64,000 bases of DNA from the NCBI RefSeq assembly GCF_034140825.1, contig NC_089046.1:3545001-3609000 (forward strand), written 5' to 3'. Position numbers and translations under genes: made by a program. This document shows positions 23,231-35,028 of this stretch, one piece after another. Numbering within the stretch: the stretch's first letter is position 1; every line of letters begins with the position of its first letter. The stretch is from Oryza sativa Japonica Group (taxonomy: Eukaryota > Streptophyta > Magnoliopsida > Poales > Poaceae). The notes beneath the pieces were generated by a model. It saw nothing but the letters and a program-made list of their open reading frames with translations, was not told where the DNA came from and searched no databases.

Positions 23231-23473
23231 GAGCAGGTACAAAGAACACTATAAGTTAGCTGTAAACATATTTTAAAGAGATAAAATACGAGAAAGAAGA
23301 GCAGCGGACTACAGATTTGCAGCCAGCTGCAGCACAGACTCGAAGATGCAATGTGTGTATGACAGGTGAGATCAAGTATTAATATTGTAGTAAGTAACTA
23401 TTGTATGAATTGGCTATTAAGTTGACTATAAATGATTTGGAGCTAGTAGTTGGCTATACTATTAAACTTGCTC
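23231..23473. mobile_element. Tourist-like MITE, family A copy 3
   Basis: A 243-bp element from GAGCAGGTACAAAG to AAACTTGCTC, flanked by TAA at 23228-23230 and 23474-23476. It is alignable end to end with the copies at 4609-5395 and 5104-5347, and it is the uninterrupted reference copy of the family in this window. Confidence 0.85.
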
Positions 23474-23697
23474 TAAATACTCCGACTCCGACTGACAATA
23501 TAATTATTTATCTTCAAACTTCAACCACTCGTCTTTGTCAAAAATATGCACATAGATACTTAAAAGATTCCATGCTATCAAAGTATATTGTGACTTAAAC
23601 ATTTTATAAAATTTTTACCTGATTTGGTTTAGTTCCTTCATAATCCCTCCAAATTTCTTCCAATCCGAAGAATCCATCACTGTACCCTAACCATTTA

Positions 23698-24061
23698 GGG
23701 CCCCTTTGAATTAGAGGAAAAACATAGGAATTTTGGAGGATTTCAATACTATAGGAAAATTTCCTATGAAGCCCTTTGAAACAAAGGATTGAATCATATC
23801 CAATCCTTTGAAATTCCTATGGAATGGACAATCCTATAGAGATTTTGGAGAAAATTTAGCAAGAACTTCAACCTCTTGGTAACTTTCCTTTGAGTCTATC
23901 TCTCTCATCCAATTCCTACGTTTTTCCTGCGGTTCAATCAAACGGTCATTCTAGTGTTTTTCTTGCGTTTTGCAATCCTCTGTTTTACACTTACATTTCT
24001 ATCAAAATCCTGCGTTTTTCCTATTCCTACGTTTTCTCAATCCTGCTATTCAAAGAGGCCC
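23698..24061. mobile_element. Tourist-like MITE, family D copy 1 (364 bp)
   Basis: The inverted ends are GGGCCCCTTTGAATTAG and CTATTCAAAGAGGCCC, flanked by TTA at 23695-23697 and 24062-24064. The interior has repeated TTTTTCCTATTCCTACG-type words. A second copy with the same ends is at 62059-62389. Confidence 0.87.
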
Positions 24062-24064
24062 TTA

Positions 24065-25261
24065 ATAGTTTTAGCGGTTAAAGCGAAATAATGATGCTGG
24101 CGGTTATTTGAAAACAGATGAAGTAACTGTAAATCGACGTATAGTTAAATTTAGGAGTTTAAATCTTGCCAAACAGCCCAACTTAGTACCAAATTAGTAA
24201 CACTTAGCTTCTCTTGTATTTGTTGTCGTTGAGACAGTAGTTTGGTTCGTAACAGTTCTCTGATAGAAATGAAACAAACGCATAAACAGAAATACAGACA
24301 GCACATCCACTTTCTCTTATCTTCTCCTAAGCCACAACAATGATGTACCATTTCGTTTTCCGTCATTTATGAACATCACTTGTTGCCGATGTGTTGTCAA
24401 ATGCGTTCATACGTACTAAGTAGAATCCCGTTTTCAGATTGATACGCAACGAATTGGTTGCTACGAAAATGTCAGAGTTTCCCATATCATGACTCATCAG
24501 CTCATGACAGATGATCGTCTGCAAGACAGTGACATGACTGGACTAACTTGGATCATATTGCTGCTAGCTAATGTTCATGCTGCAGCTAGCCAAGAAATTA
24601 ACACATCGAAATCCAGATGCAGCAGCAGCTACCAGTCACTGAAACTTCAGTGGCAGCTGCGAGTGTTCAGAGTCACACAACACTGCATGCATCGCAACAA
24701 ACGACTCCCAGCTGCAGCCGTTTCCATCACTGAAAGCCTGAAACGAAATCAGCGACAGCATTCGACGCCATAGGAGCAGATAGAGAAGCATATTGTCCCT
24801 TTTCAGCTAGGAGTGACGATCCATTTTGAGGCCAGAAACGTTCAGAGAATTCCAGTGGATATAATATAATCAGGCACAGCTAAAAGATAAAATTCATTCG
24901 TGAATTAAGCTGTATTTTTACAAGGTGCACACAAAATTGAAATTGGAATTCTGATCAGCCACCAAAACAGTTGAGGAAATAAGAGGAGTGTGACAAAGCA
25001 TCAGTTGCATGGAGACAAAGAAGATGACAGCAACAGGATTGGAAGTGATCAGAGACAGGCAATGAAATCCTGAGAACAACCTGAACCTCACAACTCGTAC
25101 TATCCCTTTGCACAGCCAGCAGGTTAACCAGGTTCAGTCACTTCACTCCAGTGCAGTGAAGTGCAGGCAGGACTAAATACAGGCCTAAGCTTAGTTTCAG
25201 GTTTATCTTCAGTTCAGAGTTCAGAACTTCAGACACAGGTTGAGAAAGAAAAGAAGCAGCA
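24065..25261. other. Gene-free stretch upstream of the aldolase pseudogene
   Basis: Moderately AT-rich with no supported gene. It may hold the decayed promoter of the aldolase copy. The open frame at 24489-24773 has no recognisable domain or codon bias. Confidence 0.4.
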
Positions 25262-27139
25262 ATGTCATCTGCAACTCTGCTCAAATCCTCTGTCCTTCCC
25301 AAGAAGGCCGCCGAGTGGGGCGGCACGCGTCAGCTCCCCGCCCCCCGCCCCCCGCCCCCCGCCCGCCGTTCGTCTCCATGGTCGTCCGCGCCGGCGCCTA
25401 CGACGACGAGCTCATCAAAACCGCCGTAAAAACCCAATAATCTTCAATCCAGTCTTGAATTGTTCTGGTGCTTGGGAGAAACGCCCAATGGTTTTCCGGC
25501 TAGCTCCATGAAGCGGTGGGCTAGACAATCTTGGTTCGAAGCTTCACCACTTCTAATTACTACATTTGATATTAGGTTCTTTCCTAATATTCGTGTTTTT
25601 TTTGTTCTTGTGCTTGGGATTACATTAAAAACCGAGTCATTGTGGATTAATTTAAAACGGTGGCGTCGCCGGGGAGGGGGATCTTGGCGATGGACGAGTC
25701 GAACGCGACGTGCGGGAAGAGGCTGGCGTCGATCGGAACAGGCAGGCGTACAGGACGCTGCTGGTGACGGCGCCGGGGCTGGGGCAGTACATCTCGGGGG
25801 CCATCCTGTTCGAGGAGACGCTGTACCAGTCCACCGTCGACGGCCGGAGGATCGTCGACGTCCTCGCCGAGCAAGGGATCGTGCCCGGGATCAACGTCGA
25901 CAAGGGCCTCGTCCCGCTGGCAGGGTCCGATCCCGAGTCTTTGGTGCCAGGGGCTCGACGGCCTCGCGACACGCGAGGCCGCCTACTACCAGCAGGGTGC
26001 CCGCTTCGTCGAGTGGCGCACCGTCGTCTCCATCCCCAATGCCGGCCCCTCCGCCCTCGCCGTCAAGGAGGCTGCCTAGGGCCTCGCCCGCTACGCCACC
26101 ATCTCCCAGGTCGGTCATTTCATGTACCGACCAGTTCAATCCAAAAAACTTAAATATCAATCGACCAACCAAGTAGTATAGTGTCATCGACCATTCAGCA
26201 CAAAAGTTTAAACTGATCAACCGCCACTAACATGGTGTCACAGTATCAGCCAGTTCGATCTAAAAGCTTAAAGCTCAAGCTGATCGATTGTTGCTCGCAT
26301 TGCATCAGAATACCAACCAGTTTAAACCAAAAGCTTAAACTGGACAACAATCCACCCACACAGTGTTACAACATCGGACAGTTAAACACAAAAGCTTAAA
26401 TTGATCGACCAGTCGACCACCGATATGGTATCATATAACCCGTCAGTTCATCCCGAAGCATTGATTAATAGTATCATTAACCAATTAATTCAACCTAAAA
26501 TTATAAGTTGATCGATCGATACTGACATTGGCTTTAGAACACCAACCAGTTTAACTCAAAAGCTTAAACCGATCGACTGATGCTAACATTGCATCAAATG
26601 CATGGATGGATGGATGCAGGAGGACGGGTTGGTGCCGATCGTGGAGCCGGAGATCCTGCTCGACGGCGAGCACAGGGTCGAGAGGACGTTCGAGGTGGCG
26701 CAGAAGGTGTGGGCGGACACCTTCTTCCACATGTCGGAGAACAACGTGATGCTCGAGGGGATCCTCCTCAAGCCGAGCATGGTGACCCCGGGCGCCGAGA
26801 GCAAGGACGGCGCGGCGACGCCGGAGCAGGTCGCCGCCGCGTCCCGCCGGCGGTGCCCGGCGTCATGTTCCTCTCCGGCGGCCAGTCGGAGGTGGAGGCG
26901 ACGCGGAAACCTCAACGCCATGAACCAGGCGGCTCCGTCGGCCAACCCGTGGCGGTGGCGCGTCTCCTTCTCCTACGCCAGGGCGCTGCAGAACACCTGC
27001 CTCAAGACGTGGGGCAGCCGGCGGGAGAACGTCGCGGCGGCGCAGGGCGAACTCGCTGGCGCAGCTCGGCAAGTACACCAGCGACGGCGAGGCCGCCGAG
27101 GCCAGCGAGGGCATGTTCGTCAAGAACTACACCTACTGA
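25262..27139 (+). pseudogene. Plastid class I fructose-bisphosphate aldolase pseudogene
   Basis: The intact ancestor cleaved fructose-1,6-bisphosphate in the Calvin cycle. Three exon remnants are visible. Exon 1 (25262 to about 25425) has the transit peptide start MSSATLLKSSVLPKKAAEWG and then, in another frame, VRAGAYDDELIKTA; the shift lies in a C-rich tract at 25340-25370. Exon 2 (about 25661-26111) reads VASPGRGILAMDESNATCGK, then shifts near 25735 and resumes as RQAYRTLLVTAPGLGQYISG. There is an extra T at about 25939-25941 and a Trp-to-TAG change at 26077-26079. Exon 3 (about 26621-27139) starts DGLVPIVEPEILLDGEH, contains several more shifts after 26830 and ends VKNYTY and TGA. Intron positions are retained, so this is a duplicated gene and not a retrocopy. 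The intact paralogue I recall lies near CPK24 on rice chromosome 11. At least five disruptions rule out a functional enzyme. Confidence 0.9.
26120..26590. repeat. Degenerate ~62-bp minisatellite in the aldolase intron
   Basis: A core resembling CCAACCAGTTTAAACCAAAA plus GCTTAAACTGATCGACC recurs with AAGCTTAAA-like anchors near 26138, 26202, 26262, 26329, 26391, 26455, 26497 and 26558. Spacing is mostly 60-67 bp. The units are strongly diverged. The array fills nearly the whole intron between exon remnants 2 and 3. Confidence 0.75.
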
Positions 27140-27199
27140 AAATAATTTTCGACTGAAAAACTCTGAACATACATATATATTAGTAAGTACATTGCGAGA

Positions 27200-27415
27200 A
27201 TTAGGATCACAAGAAGCTTCTCTGAAAACTCTGAACATGTATATATTAGCACATCGAGAGAATGCATCATGGTTACTGTATTTTACAAGGTTTTCTAGAT
27301 CACAAGAAGCTTATCTGAAAACTCCGAAGATAGATGCTGCCAATCTGCTTAGACATATGGACATCGAGAGGATGCATCATGGTTGCTGTATTTTACAAGG
27401 TTTTTCTAGATCTTT
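27200..27415. repeat. Two-unit direct repeat downstream of the aldolase pseudogene
   Basis: The segment starting ATCACAAGAAGCTT at about 27206 and ending ACAAGGTTTTCTAG at 27297 is repeated at about 27299-27412, with the same order of blocks (TGAAAACTC, ACATCGAGAG, GCATCATGGTT, TATTTTACAAGG). The second unit carries an extra block of about 20 bp. A partial third unit (GAAAAACTCTGAACATA) precedes it at about 27154. Confidence 0.75.
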
Positions 27416-27660
27416 GTTTTTTTGGTTTCATTAGATGCTTGGCTCCTCCCATCTGTACAAGGATGCTTTGGTAGATTTGTCGTAAGGTTTTGTAATGATC
27501 TACGGATTTGCATGGTTGCTGCAAAATTTTGCATGTATATATACACGACGCTTGAACGTCGATATGTAATAATAATGGCTAATTTTTAATGATATATCGA
27601 CTATGGAGTACTTTGTTTGGGTCTTATATGCACCATAGTTCTTCAATTAATCCACACGTA

Positions 27661-27868
27661 GGCTCCGATCGGATGGCCTAATCAGCCAAAGAAAAAGCTA
27701 AACTTTAAATTTTCAAACTTAATTTTAAGATATTTTTAACATTGTTTCTTTTTCAGCATTAGCTTTTAAATCACTAAAAACACATATATAAAAATTTTAC
27801 CTACAAATTCTTTTTTTCCTAATAAACCGTTTTGACTTATTATGGAAAAAGCCAAACGATGGGGCCTC
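27661..27868. mobile_element. MITE, family C copy 1
   Basis: The right-hand edge contains AGCCAAACGATGGGGCC and the left-hand edge GGCCTAATCAGCCAAAG. The whole segment aligns, in inverse orientation, with 44117-44337 (shared blocks AAATTTGTA, TTTTATATA and GCTGAAAAA). The superfamily and exact ends are unclear. Confidence 0.6.
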
Positions 27869-28822
27869 TAATTTGGATGAGTTTACTTAGGAGATAGAAA
27901 TTTAATTTAATGCCCCAAAATAATTTTGATAATATGGAGTATAGTGGCATTTATCACTCTACTAATCAGCCAAGTTTAAACATGATATACACATTGGGAA
28001 AAAAAGACAAATCATTGCATGAATAGTGTAGGTATTAATTGTTAGTACGATGGATTTAGACTCGGTTGAGAGTTTATTGAACGGAGTACATATACTCAAT
28101 ACACATGCTATCAAATGTTTTAATAGTTTTTCATAATCATTAACTTGGCATTTTAATGAATAAAGGGGCGTTCCTCGAGAAATAAAAAGAGTTCCCCACA
28201 AGGCTTGCCCATGTAGAAGCCAAAGATAAGCTTACCTGCAATAAACTTGTGCTACTTATTACTCATCAAATTATTGATATGGATTGTCTACTTGACTAAG
28301 GATAAATTAAATATTTTAGGAAAATAAACTCAATAAATAATAAGTGGCGTTAATTTGATGAACTAGATGAAAATGACTTGGGGAATTTGGCTCTAAAGAA
28401 ATGCTAGAATTTTCAATGCAGCTTACGGCTCAGTACAAGGAGTGGTGGACTCGATCATCAGAATGTACAAGGCGTGGGAAGAAGCCCAAGAAAATCGGAT
28501 CCAGATCCTCTGCATTGAAGAAGCTAATGCAGAGGGTGGCATTAGCTCCAATCCAATCCTTCCATCATCATCCAACGGCTGCATCTTCTTTTTCCCTTCG
28601 ATACTGGTACCAGAAACAAACAAGTCCCCCTCGCCGGTGACCACAGCAGCGCAACAACGACTCCTCCTCCGCTTTGGCGATCTAAACCGCTGTGCCTTCT
28701 GTTATTCCCTTGACCTATATTATCACCACCGTGAGCTGAGAGTAGCACAGAGCTCATGATTATCGAAAGAAAATGAAGCAACAGTGCATGCAACGTTCGG
28801 TTCTCTCCGTGCTTAATAAGTA
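27869..28822. other. Gene-free stretch
   Basis: AT-rich up to about 28400, then a more balanced block at 28400-28770 with open frames of about 100 residues on both strands. None shows a known domain, and they overlap each other, so no gene is called. Function unknown. Confidence 0.35.
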
Positions 28823-29303
28823 CTCCCTCCATTTCTAAATACTCCATCCGTCCCAAAATAAGTACAGTTTTAGCAGTATTCATGTTCAACGTTTGACCGT
28901 TCGTCTTATTTAAAAAAAAGATTATGATTAGTATTTTTATTGTTATTAGATGATAAAACATGAATAATACTTTATGTGTGACTAATTTTTGTAATATTTT
29001 TTATAAATTTTTTAAATAAGACGGATGGTCAAAGCGCTAAACACGGATATTTATGGCTGCACTTATTTTTGGGACGGTGATAGTATTTAACACCGTTGAC
29101 TTTTTTAAGCACATATTTGACCGTTCGTCTTATTCAAAATCTTTTGTGAAATATATAAAACTATATGTATACATATAAGTATATTTAACAATGAATCAAA
29201 TGATAGGAAAACAATTAATAATTACTTAAATTTTTTGAATAAGACGAACGATCAAACATATTTAAAAAAGTCAATGGTGTCAAATATTTATAAACGGAGG
29301 GAG
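28823..29303. mobile_element. Stowaway-like MITE (outer member of a nest)
   Basis: The left end CTCCCTCCATTTCTAAATA and right end TATTTATAAACGGAGGGAG are flanked by TA. After the left 17-19 bases the element is interrupted by another MITE at 28842-29083. It resumes with TTTAACACCGTTGACTTTTT, which pairs with AAAAAGTCAATGGTGTCAAA on the right. Without the insert it is about 237 bp. Confidence 0.85.
28842..29083. mobile_element. Stowaway-like MITE (inner member of a nest)
   Basis: The ends CTCCATCCGTCCCAAAATAAG and CTTATTTTTGGGACGGTGATAG are flanked by TA at 28840-28841 and 29084-29085. It lies inside the left arm of the outer element at 28823-29303. The interior contains TTTGACCGTTCGTCTTATTT and its inverted partner. 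Confidence 0.85.
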
Positions 29304-29401
29304 TATTATCTCCGTTCCAAAATACTTATCGTACCATATTATTTAGCATGTACTAAGGTTTGAAGACGAATACTATAATACCCCTTAATTTATAATGCAT
29401 A

Positions 29402-29657
29402 CTCCCTCCGTACTCGTAAGAAGTCGTTTTGGACAGCGATATGGTCTCCAAAACATAATTTTGAATTTTTGTTTCTATAAAAATATTTATTGAAAAGTGA
29501 TATATGTATACTTTTATGAAAGTATTTTTCAAGACAAATCTATTCATATAATTTTTATATTTTCAAACTCAACAACTTGATAGTATATATGATTTATATT
29601 TCTAAGATTTGACTTAAACATTGTTCTAAACGACTTTCTTTACGAGCACGGAGAGAG
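29402..29657. mobile_element. Stowaway-like MITE
   Basis: The ends CTCCCTCCGTACTCGTAAG and CTTTACGAGCACGGAGAGAG are flanked by TA on both sides, 256 bp in all. The flanks 29309-29400 and 29700-29804 carry CTCCGTTCCAAAATACTTATC and ACAAGTATTGTGAAACGAAGGAAG. These would pair as the arms of an older, interrupted MITE of the same type. Confidence 0.8.
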
Positions 29658-29804
29658 TAGTTGGACGCGGGATGGTGGTTGGGGGTATAATGAGGAGAAA
29701 TTTGAAATGTAAGTGGTTGATATGACAAGTAGTATTTCAAAGTAACAGCTATTTTGAAATAATTTTTGAATGCTAGAAAGACAAGTATTGTGAAACGAAG
29801 GAAG

Positions 29805-31125
29805 TAGTGCGGTTTCGTGCCGCGGGCCAACCCTTTAAAATCCAGTGCGACGCCATGATTTTCGTTCATCCATAGCTTCCGCAGCGCCGGCGATGCAACA
29901 TACTTCACGAGTTAAGCGATTCGGGGAAATCGATACAATGGAATCAACAAGAAAAGGCAATCAAAGCCATTCCCTCTCAGATGGATGGCCAGGATTCAGC
30001 CTAATGCCAAAAAGTGGTTGTCTGCCGTAGCAGTTGATACGGCAGAGGATCCGCGTCCAAGAAAATCCAACTTAGATGATTTTACGCCGTTTGCTGATGC
30101 TAGTCGCTTTCCATTTCCTAAAACTCTATGTAATTCTTCCCCTATGGACTGATGGTCTCTTTTGAGGTGGTCTACAGTTTTTATCTCATAATATTAATGA
30201 AATGGCAGAGATCCTATGCGTCCCCTCGAAGAAGAAGGGCCCTAAAACTAAGGATAATTTAAGTTTACATACTCAATCTTATTATCATTTGTCGACATGG
30301 AGAGCAAACAAGTTTAGAACAAGGCAACAACTTAATTAAAAGTATCAAATCTTTGCACGTCAATATAAGAATCTTACACAAAATTTATGTTACACTAGCA
30401 AATAATTGTGTCATCTCAACTTCATGCGACATTAAACTTATGGGTAAACTTCAATAAACTATGTTTTTTTAAAGCAATTACTATATTGTAATTGTATCTG
30501 CACATATCATATAAACTCTAAAAACACACAATTTCCTTTGCTCTTTACTCTATATATGTGTTTATTAATTAGGCGTTTCAGGTGTTGTGTGTGCATCACT
30601 AGTGAACCTAAGACTATTTTGATGAAGGTACGTACCTTTTGTTGGTCCTGAACTGTTAAGTTGGCTATGGCTGCAACAAGCTCTATAACTACAATTTCAA
30701 TAGTAGAGCTCTATTACTGTTATTCAGTGCTTTAATTGTAGCCAGCTGAGCCAAAAAGACATGTTGTTTTTCGAACCATTCATATAAGGGGTATTTGCAA
30801 ATTTGCCACCGTTTTTTTTCCAATTTTGCAAGGATGCCACTCGAATGACAATTCTAGTGGTATTTTTATAATTTTTTAGTGTCAGTCTTGTAATAACAAT
30901 TCAAAGTAGTGATAAATTTGTAATTGCCCCTTCATATAATCATTTAAAACTACATTTTTACTTTATTCTAAATTACTTTTTTTAGCATTGTTCTTACTTA
31001 AACGTTCATCCAAAGTGTTTAGAGTAAATTATAGTTTGGATCACCATTTAACCAATTTTCACCTTGGACAAAGTAATTTTTATTTTTATTACACATTGGA
31101 CCACCCCAACTCCTCTTATTAAGTA
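29805..31125. other. Gene-free stretch
   Basis: AT-rich for most of its length. A small GC-balanced part at 29820-30070 has a 61-codon open frame without known similarity. No RNA gene or repeat with clear ends was recognised. Confidence 0.35.
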
Positions 31126-31387
31126 CTCTCTTCGTTTCGTTTCAGGTTATAAAACATTTTGATTTTGGTCAAAGTCAAACTACTCTAAGTTTGACTAATT
31201 CTGTATAAAAAAGTAGTAATATTTACAACACCAACATAGTCTTATTAAATCTATAAGTGAATAAATTTTTATAATATATTTATCTTGAGTTAAAAATATT
31301 ACTATTCTTATCTATAAAATTAGTTAAACTTAGAGTAGTTTGACTTTGATCAAAGTCAAAACGCCTTATAAACCAAAACGGAGGGAG
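31126..31387. mobile_element. Stowaway-like MITE, 262 bp
   Basis: The ends CTCTCTTCGTTTCGTTTCAG and ACCAAAACGGAGGGAG are flanked by TA. The subterminal block TTTTGGTCAAAGTCAAACTA pairs with TTTGACTTTGATCAAAGTC on the right arm. Confidence 0.82.
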
Positions 31388-32014
31388 TACATCAATGACC
31401 TCGATTACTAAATTATAGTCTCTTGCACACCGATGAACTATCGATTCTTGAAGCTATATATTGCCTATACGTAAACCATACTCTCTTTTTTTTACTGAAT
31501 GAACCGGATGCAGATGGTTAAATAAGTTTAGGTGGTCTAAAATGATACAAAAGTAAAAATACCTATTTCAAAGTGAAAGGTAAAGGTAGTCCAAATTAAA
31601 AATTTAGTAATAAAAAGCTAATCAAAATGTAATTAACTCATTTATATATTACGGAAAAAAATCGTGAATTTATAAATACAAAAATCTTATGACGTTAAAC
31701 TATATAAATTGAGAAATTAATGGTCAGAATTACGAATGTTTTGACTTTTAAAACGACCGAGAGAGCACAAAATTTACTTGAAATCAAAGAGAGAATAAAT
31801 TTATTTATTGGAGCAAAACCATTTCCTTCTCTCCTGCCTCCTTGGGCTCATCTCTCTCTCTCTCACTCTTCTCCCTCTTCTCACCACCAGACGCCATCAA
31901 ACCCCTACCTCCCGCGGCGGCGGCGGCGGCGGCGGCCGGCGGCGAGCTCCGGACAGACAGAGGAGGGCGCGAGCGGAGAGGGCGAGGAGGGAAGGAGGGA
32001 GGGAGGCGACAGGC

Positions 32015-35000
32015 ATGGGGACCCTCGGGCGCGCGATCTACACGGTGGGGAAGTGGATCCGCGGCACGGGGCAGGCCATGGACCGCCTCGGATCCACCAT
32101 CCAGGGCGGCCTCCGCGTCGAGGAGCAGCGTAAGCACCAGCATCTTCCCCCCCGCTCTCCCTTCCCCCCTCGTTAACTACCGCGCACCACCTGCTCGTCT
32201 TCGTTTTCCTCCTCCTCCGGAGAGGAGAGGAGGAGGATCGGGCCTGCGAGGTCGAAATCGTTTCGATTTCGTTGTCAAAGTCTTTGGCCCAATATTGGGA
32301 GAGTTCGTCGCTCTAGTTGTTGATTAATTGGTACTAGCAGCCGTACACATTCTTCACAACCCCTTTGTGGTTTGGTTGTTATTGGGAAGGGGAAACGGGT
32401 TCCTTCCTTCGTGTGTATTCAAGTATCGTCGTCGGTGATTCGTCAAGTGCTGCATTTGAAGTTTTCGATTAGTGATTCTCGTCTGTGTATCGAAACAGCA
32501 GCAAGTAAATCAAAGATTTCACTTGCACATAATTGTTATTATTGTGGTTATACTGACCAATTGGAATGTCGCATTGGCATGCCGATTTCGAGTGTTTATT
32601 TTCTGTTCCCTAGCATCATGAAGAATGCCATTTTCCCCTCTAGCTCTAGTTGGGGTGTGTTGCTGTAGTTGGTTCTGATTAATCATCACCATTCTGCAAC
32701 AGGCAAATGGCCAGAAATTAGCGTAGATATGAATATAGGCACATTATGACGAGGGGGGGCATCTTTTGTTATTTTTTCGGGTGTTGTGCATTTAGCTTGA
32801 TAGATCAGTTTACAACTTCGCTAAGTGTATGACTTCTTCACTTAGATACATGAATTTTATGCCTGATCCTGAGTAACATGTTAGCGTTTTTTGTATGCCA
32901 TTGTCAGTTTCAAGGCATCGCACGATCATGAACATATTTGAGAAAGAGCCCAGAGTCCACAAGGATGTTTTTGTTGCTCCCAGTGCAGCTGTGATTGGCG
33001 ATGTTGAGATCGGACATGGATCCTCAATCTGGTACGGCTCCATTTTAAGAGGTAAGCTCTTTGTCAATAAACACTAGTATTGATACATGTGCTACTAATA
33101 AGCATGGGCTTTGTCTTGATAATTATATATCTCACCTTTCTTCTTGGCAACAAGTATGTTTACTGTGCATTTTGTTTTCAGAGTAAACTTGCTTCTAACT
33201 GCACTTCATCTATTGCTATGGTATATAGAAAACTGACATAACTGCCAGTTGTCAGGAGATGCACAGTTTTATCAAAGCACACCATGTTTTCATTGTTAGA
33301 CTCTCAATCGACACTTCGCATGAAACTTCAGTTTTTTACCTTTATTCGACGAAGTGTCAATCAGGGTTTATCCTACCGCTAGTAGACTATTTACTGACCT
33401 CCGGCAGTAGCACGATTACCGCAACAAATTCGTATTCCAAATTTTGAACTCCCTGCAGTAATACACGGTTACGTGCGGTAACCACTGTGTGTCGAAGCTG
33501 GAAGAAAAAGAATGCAGGAAAAATTGTAAAACGTAGTAAGAAGTAATAGACTTGTATCGTAGTGTTAAGTATTTGTGCTGTCATACTTACTTGGTTAACC
33601 CAAGCATATTGATATTTTTAAGTTTCAGTAATTATAATGTTGAAGTTGTACTGTAGATATTTCCAGTGTTCAGTGATAACCATTTTAGCTCCTTTTCGTT
33701 GTTTGTCCTCAGGTGATGTCAACAGCATTCATATTGGATCTGGATCAAATATACAAGACAATTCCCTTGTACATGTTGCAAAAGCTAACATCAGCGGGAA
33801 GGTTCTCCCAACCATAATTGGAAACAATGTTACAATAGGTCAGTAGAGCACTTCCTATCTTATTTCGTAATAATTTTGGTACACAGTTTACACTGTGATA
33901 TGCTATTGATATTGCGATTTGGTTTTTCTGGAAGACATTAATCACGTGGCATCGTTTATACATGATAGAATCGGATATAAATTGTTTTCATTGCAGCGTT
34001 GTGATTGATTCATTAACTAAAATTCTGAACTTCATTTTTCCTTGGACTACTCACTGTGTTATGCTCCCAACTAAACTAATAAGCCTCCACCAGGTCATAG
34101 TGCTGTTCTGCACGCATGCACCGTCGAGGATGAAGCTTTTGTTGGTATGGGTGCCACTCTGCTTGATGGAGTGGTCGTTGAAAAGCACAGCATGGTTGGT
34201 GCAGGATCGCTTGTTAAGCAGAACACAAGGATTCCTTCTGGAGAGGTTACCTTCTTATTCTCTTGCTAAGCAAGTTTTCTTTTTTTTTTCTTTTTCACTT
34301 GCTATATGGGAAATATGCACTCAACTGCCAGCATTTTGTAATGAGGGAATTCTCAGACACTGATATACGATGCTTACAATCGTTCTTTGTTCCACAACAT
34401 ATCTAATCGTTTGGATAATGGAATTGAGTGATTCCAAGGTAGAGGTTTAGTCTACATATTTATTTTTCCAAAGAACAATTACTTTAAAGTTACAATGCAT
34501 TGATGACATATTTACATGAATCTGTGTAGTTTTTCTTTCCTTATTTCAAAACCTGTAATTGGGGACTGGAGGATAACCAAAGTACCAAACAACGCTGCAT
34601 GTTTATACTGATGTCCATATTTTACGTTCCATGCTATTGCTATGAACAGCTGCGAGACTTGAATATCTTTTGGTATTTATATTGTATATAACTTAATATA
34701 TTACATGACTTTATTGAACCATATGGTTTCTTGACACTGCTAGGTCTGGGTCGGTAATCCTGCCAAGTTCCTAAGAAAGCTTACTGAAGAGGAGATAGCG
34801 TTCATTGCTCAGTCAGCAACGAACTACATCAATCTGGCCCAAGTCCATGCTGCCGAGAATTCCAAGACCTTCGACGAGATCGAGCTCGAGAAGATGCTGA
34901 GGAAAAAGTATGCCCACAAAGACGAGGAGTATGATTCGATGCTCGGCGTGGTCCGTGAGATCCCGCCGGAGCTCATCCTCCCGGACAACATCCTCCCAAA

Positions 35001-35028
35001 CAAGGCTCAGAAGGCTGTTGCTCACTGA
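32015..35028 (+). CDS. Mitochondrial gamma carbonic anhydrase, complex I subunit
   Basis: Left-handed beta-helix (hexapeptide repeat) protein of the plant gamma-CA family, part of the matrix-exposed domain of respiratory complex I and proposed to handle CO2/bicarbonate. Five exons: 32015-32129, 32908-33051, 33713-33838, 34094-34245, 34744-35028; 822 nt, 273 residues, phases consistent. The N-terminus MGTLGRAIYTVGKWIRGTGQ is the usual amphipathic presequence region of CA1/CA2-type subunits. The three zinc-ligand histidines known from archaeal Cam are in place (H107 in NSLVHVA, H130 and H135 in GHSAVLHA), as are R86, D88 and Q101, so this is a CA and not a ligand-lacking CAL paralogue. The C-terminal helix carries the TEEEIAFIAQSATNY region. 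A GC- and CT-rich leader precedes the ATG; the 3' end is near an AATAAA at about 35420. Confidence 0.95.

Noticed and set aside
28400-28770. Possible small gene with frames of about 105 codons
   Set aside because: Overlapping frames on both strands, no recognised domain, no splice or leader context; left as unknown.
29309-29804. Older Stowaway interrupted by the element at 29402-29657
   Set aside because: The outer arms pair only weakly and the TA flanks are not clear, so it was mentioned but not listed as its own feature.
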